Assembly: GCF_025200715.1 (NCBI RefSeq)
Contig: NZ_CP104143.1
Coordinates: 992,001-1,056,000, forward strand
DNA from: Rhizobium sullae
GTDB taxonomy: Bacteria > Pseudomonadota > Alphaproteobacteria > Rhizobiales > Rhizobiaceae
DNA: 64,000 nt
Direction of reading: 5' to 3'
In this document: positions 61,765 to 64,000 of the stretch, one piece after another
How the letters are laid out: each line of letters opens with the position of its first letter
Numbering within the stretch: the stretch's first letter is position 1
The notes under the pieces: model-generated
The model's input: only the letters and a program-made list of their open reading frames with translations
Database searches by the model: none
Told to the model about the DNA's origin: nothing
Made by a program: the position numbers and the translations under genes

Positions 61765-63144
61765 ATGCGATCTGTTCTGCGTATCCTGAAGGCACTTGCC
61801 GCGGCTTCCGCCGTCATCGTCATCGGAGGCGGGGCCTGGCTTTCCGTCAGTCCGCCGCAACTGTTGCGCGTGGGCGACGGATATGCGGCGAAGATGGTCT
61901 GCTCGAACGTCTTTCTGGCAGGGCGCGATCCGCAGGCGGTGCTCCATAACGATGTGCAGGCGCCGGGAAATCCGCTGTTGCGGTTGGTGCGCGTTTCGGT
62001 TGACCGGGAACGAGGGCATGTGACGGCACGCATCCTGGGGCTCTTCGCACCAGGATATGCGCTCTATCGCGGGGCATTTGGGTGCACGAGCGTGCCGGAT
62101 GGCGATTTCGAGGCAGCCGCCAATGCCGCACCTTCCGATCCGCTGCCGTCTGTTCAGGAAAAAGCGGAACTATGGCCGGACGGCGAAAGTGTCACCGCCG
62201 CCAACGATGGAGAGCTTGCATCGCTGCTGGCAGATGATGTGCTGGCCGGTCCGCAAATGCGGGCGATGGTCGTCGTCCACGACGGCCGGATCGTCGCGGA
62301 GCGCTACGGGGAAGGGTTCGATGCCAAGACGCCGCTGCTCGGCTGGTCGATGACCAAGACGGTCAATGCTGCGCTTGTCGGGCGTGCCGTGCTCGACGGG
62401 AAGGTCGATTTCGACACGGCCAGCCTCTTGCCGCAGTGGAAGGATGACGAGCGGTCTCGGATCAAACTCCGCGATCTACTGGGCATGGAAAGCGGCCTCG
62501 CTTTCAACGAGAATTACGGCGATGTCGCGGATGTGACGCGCATGCTCTATCTCGATCCCGATATGGTTGCGCTGCCCGCCAACGCGCCGTTCGAGGCGAA
62601 TCCCGGCGAACGTTTCCGTTATTCGAGCGGCACGGCGGTCCTATTATCGCGAATCTGGATGGACCGGGTGGGCGACCAAAAAAAGGCCTTCGCCTATCCG
62701 GGGGACGCGCTTTTCAGGCCGCTCGGCATGTCGAGCGCCGTGCTGGAGGCCGATGCCCGTGGAACCTTTGTGGGGAGTTCCTACCTCTACGCGACGGCAC
62801 GCGACTGGGCGCGTTTTGGACAGCTCCTGCTCCAGGATGGGGTCTGGAACGGCGAGCGGCTGTTGCCGGACGGATTTGTCAGGGCGATGCGCACGCCAAC
62901 GCAATCGTCGGGCGGCAAATATACGCAAGGCCAGGCATGGCTCGCAGCGCCCGGCGGAGATACGAGCGCCGAATCGGGGCTGCCGGAAGATACGTTCTGG
63001 CTGGAAGGGCACGACGGGCAAAGCATGGCGATCGTGCCGTCCGCCGATCTGGTCTTCGTCCGCATGGGCTTGACGCCCGGCCGCCTCGGCTACAAGCCGC
63101 AAGTGGTGCTGAAGGAGCTGCTGGCCGCGCTGTCCGCCAATTGA
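61765..63144 (+). CDS. Serine hydrolase, beta-lactamase class C/esterase-like
   Basis: A 459-residue protein with an N-terminal hydrophobic stretch (ALAAASAVIVIGGGAWL), so membrane-anchored or exported. The nucleophile motif is LLGWSMTKTVNAALVG (S195, K198; SxxK), the second motif FRYSSGT (Y286) and a late HDGQSMAIVPSADLVFVRMG. Family members are esterases, 6-aminohexanoate-dimer hydrolases or penicillin-binding-like enzymes. ATG at 61765 with GTGGAGGGA upstream. Divergent from btaA. Confidence 0.88.
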   Translation: MRSVLRILKALAAASAVIVIGGGAWLSVSPPQLLRVGDGYAAKMVCSNVFLAGRDPQAVLHNDVQAPGNPLLRLVRVSVDRERGHVTARILGLFAPGYALYRGAFGCTSVPDGDFEAAANAAPSDPLPSVQEKAELWPDGESVTAANDGELASLLADDVLAGPQMRAMVVVHDGRIVAERYGEGFDAKTPLLGWSMTKTVNAALVGRAVLDGKVDFDTASLLPQWKDDERSRIKLRDLLGMESGLAFNENYGDVADVTRMLYLDPDMVALPANAPFEANPGERFRYSSGTAVLLSRIWMDRVGDQKKAFAYPGDALFRPLGMSSAVLEADARGTFVGSSYLYATARDWARFGQLLLQDGVWNGERLLPDGFVRAMRTPTQSSGGKYTQGQAWLAAPGGDTSAESGLPEDTFWLEGHDGQSMAIVPSADLVFVRMGLTPGRLGYKPQVVLKELLAALSAN

Positions 63145-63147
63145 GAC

Positions 63148-64000
63148 TCAGTAATTGCCGTGGGCGATATCGGCCATGCCCTTGCGCTTGGCGTCGTAGT
63201 AATAGCCGCGCGCATAGAGCTTCACGGCATCTTCTTCCTTGTTGTCGGAAACAAGCCAGGCGCCGCGCAGATATTTCGCGGCATATTTGATGTTGGTCTC
63301 GGCGTCGAGAAGGCCGGCGGGCGCGCCGTCATAGCCCATTGATTTGGCCGTGTTGTACTTGATCTGCATCAGTCCGAAATAGCCGCGCTTGTTGTAAGCC
63401 TTCGAATTGTAACGGCTTTCTCTGCGCACGACGCGGTGGATCAGCGTTTCGGGAACTTCGTAGAGTTTCGAATATTTGCTGATTAGCTTGCTGATGAAGC
63501 TCTTTTCCGCGGTCGGAGCGGTGTCGACGTCGCTATCGCTGAACATTGGCGGTGCAGCCGGCGGGTCCATCGGTCCGGATTCGTCGAAGGTGAAATCCGA
63601 CATCGAACGCTGCGTGGCACCGACGGAAGCGATAGCGGCCAGGGCGCCGCTTTGCGGGGTCGTCGCTGCGAAGGCAAGCTGTGTCGATGGCGATGCCGGA
63701 GTTGCCGGACGCGGGGTCGGCACGACCGACTGGATCGCTGTCATTTCAGGCGTCAGCGGGATCTGCGTTGCGCCGGCGGCCATTGCCTGCTGCATGGCAA
63801 GATCGGCGGACGTTGCCGTCGCTGGCATTGCCGTTGCGGCGGCGGTAAGAGCGGGCGTTGCTTGCGGATTAGAAGCTGCGAATGCGGTTTCGGACTGGCC
63901 GGCGCCTTCGGCGGCCGGAACGGCAGCCATCATGGCATTTTCGCCCGGTTTCGGCGTTGGAACGACGGTTTGTACTGCGGTCAATTCCGCCTGTGAGGTG
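63148..64000 (-). CDS. SLT-domain lytic transglycosylase (5' end outside window)
   Basis: The frame is still open at base 64000, so the start lies to the right. The Ala/Thr/Pro-rich N-terminal part is low in complexity (VPTPKPGEN, ATAMPATATSA and similar). The C-terminal SLT domain has LYEVPETLIHRVVRRESRYNSKAYNKRGYFGLMQIKYNTAKSMGYDG with the catalytic Glu in RRESRYN, then NIKYAAKYLRGAWL. It cuts peptidoglycan glycan strands. The tail KGMADIAHGNY is complete. Confidence 0.9.
   Translation of the reverse strand, partial: TSQAELTAVQTVVPTPKPGENAMMAAVPAAEGAGQSETAFAASNPQATPALTAAATAMPATATSADLAMQQAMAAGATQIPLTPEMTAIQSVVPTPRPATPASPSTQLAFAATTPQSGALAAIASVGATQRSMSDFTFDESGPMDPPAAPPMFSDSDVDTAPTAEKSFISKLISKYSKLYEVPETLIHRVVRRESRYNSKAYNKRGYFGLMQIKYNTAKSMGYDGAPAGLLDAETNIKYAAKYLRGAWLVSDNKEEDAVKLYARGYYYDAKRKGMADIAHGNY

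Overview
The window looks like a chromosomal segment of a Rhizobium/Agrobacterium-type alphaproteobacterium. Coding DNA is GC-rich, and several gene sets are typical of that group: the BtaA/BtaB betaine-lipid pair, an ArsR-methyltransferase regulator next to metF, two periplasmic-binding-protein ABC operons, a UPF0303 protein, a DUF4174 protein and a RIME-like intergenic palindrome. No rRNA genes, CRISPR array or intact insertion sequence was seen. One tRNA gene is present: tRNA with anticodon CAU, 7516-7591, minus strand.

Layout. 1-1986: 3' part of a cellulose-synthase-like glycosyltransferase. 2033-7515: accessory, decaying DNA. It holds a nucleotidyltransferase-HEPN fusion, a small zinc-ribbon protein, IS481-like and IS5-like transposase remnants, a PagL-like outer-membrane lipase, an intact VapBC-type toxin-antitoxin pair, and a tyrosine recombinase split into two blocks whose C-terminal remnant runs up to the 3' end of the tRNA gene. 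This is the scar of a tRNA-integrated element. 7747-15447: housekeeping and hypothetical genes, ending with metH. 15541-16200: a frameshifted PemK-like toxin beside its apparently intact antitoxin. 16294-23806: divergent sugar locus, with a GntR regulator and a BadF-type (N-acetylglucosamine-kinase-like) kinase leftward, and binding protein, two permeases, Gfo/Idh/MocA oxidoreductase and ATPase rightward. 23833-25868: NIPSNAP protein, MHS-type transporter, truncated M20 peptidase. 25946-30976: polyamine-type ABC operon with an RpiR regulator. 31114-38042: N-formylglutamate-amidohydrolase-like protein, APC permease, glutamine-synthetase-like ligase, aldehyde dehydrogenase and iron alcohol dehydrogenase, with remnants of an XRE/PIN pair inside the run. 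38269-46464: ParA-like ATPase, NmrA protein, AraC and MarR regulators with neighbours, L,D-transpeptidase, DUF4432 epimerase-like protein, DUF442 protein, RidA. 46505-51294: four-gene leftward operon (alpha/beta hydrolase, DMT exporter, class III CoA-transferase, ThDP enzyme). 51442-56897: RNase T2, methyltransferase, EttA, then the ArsR-methyltransferase regulator and metF. 57018-64000: 25-residue membrane peptide, MltB-like transglycosylase, GH25 lipoprotein lysozyme, BtaB/BtaA, serine hydrolase, and a partial SLT transglycosylase.

Gene teamwork. The clearest link is a palindrome (ACATAAAGATATCTTTATGT) in front of metH that recurs with one changed base in front of the ArsR-methyltransferase/metF operon 43 kb away. 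This points to one regulator controlling methyl-tetrahydrofolate synthesis and homocysteine methylation. The second theme is a possible gamma-glutamylation pathway for an amine or amino alcohol (31114-38042) beside a polyamine-type importer. The third is repeated decay of toxin-antitoxin modules. All functions are inferred from sequence motifs and gene context; no database search was possible.
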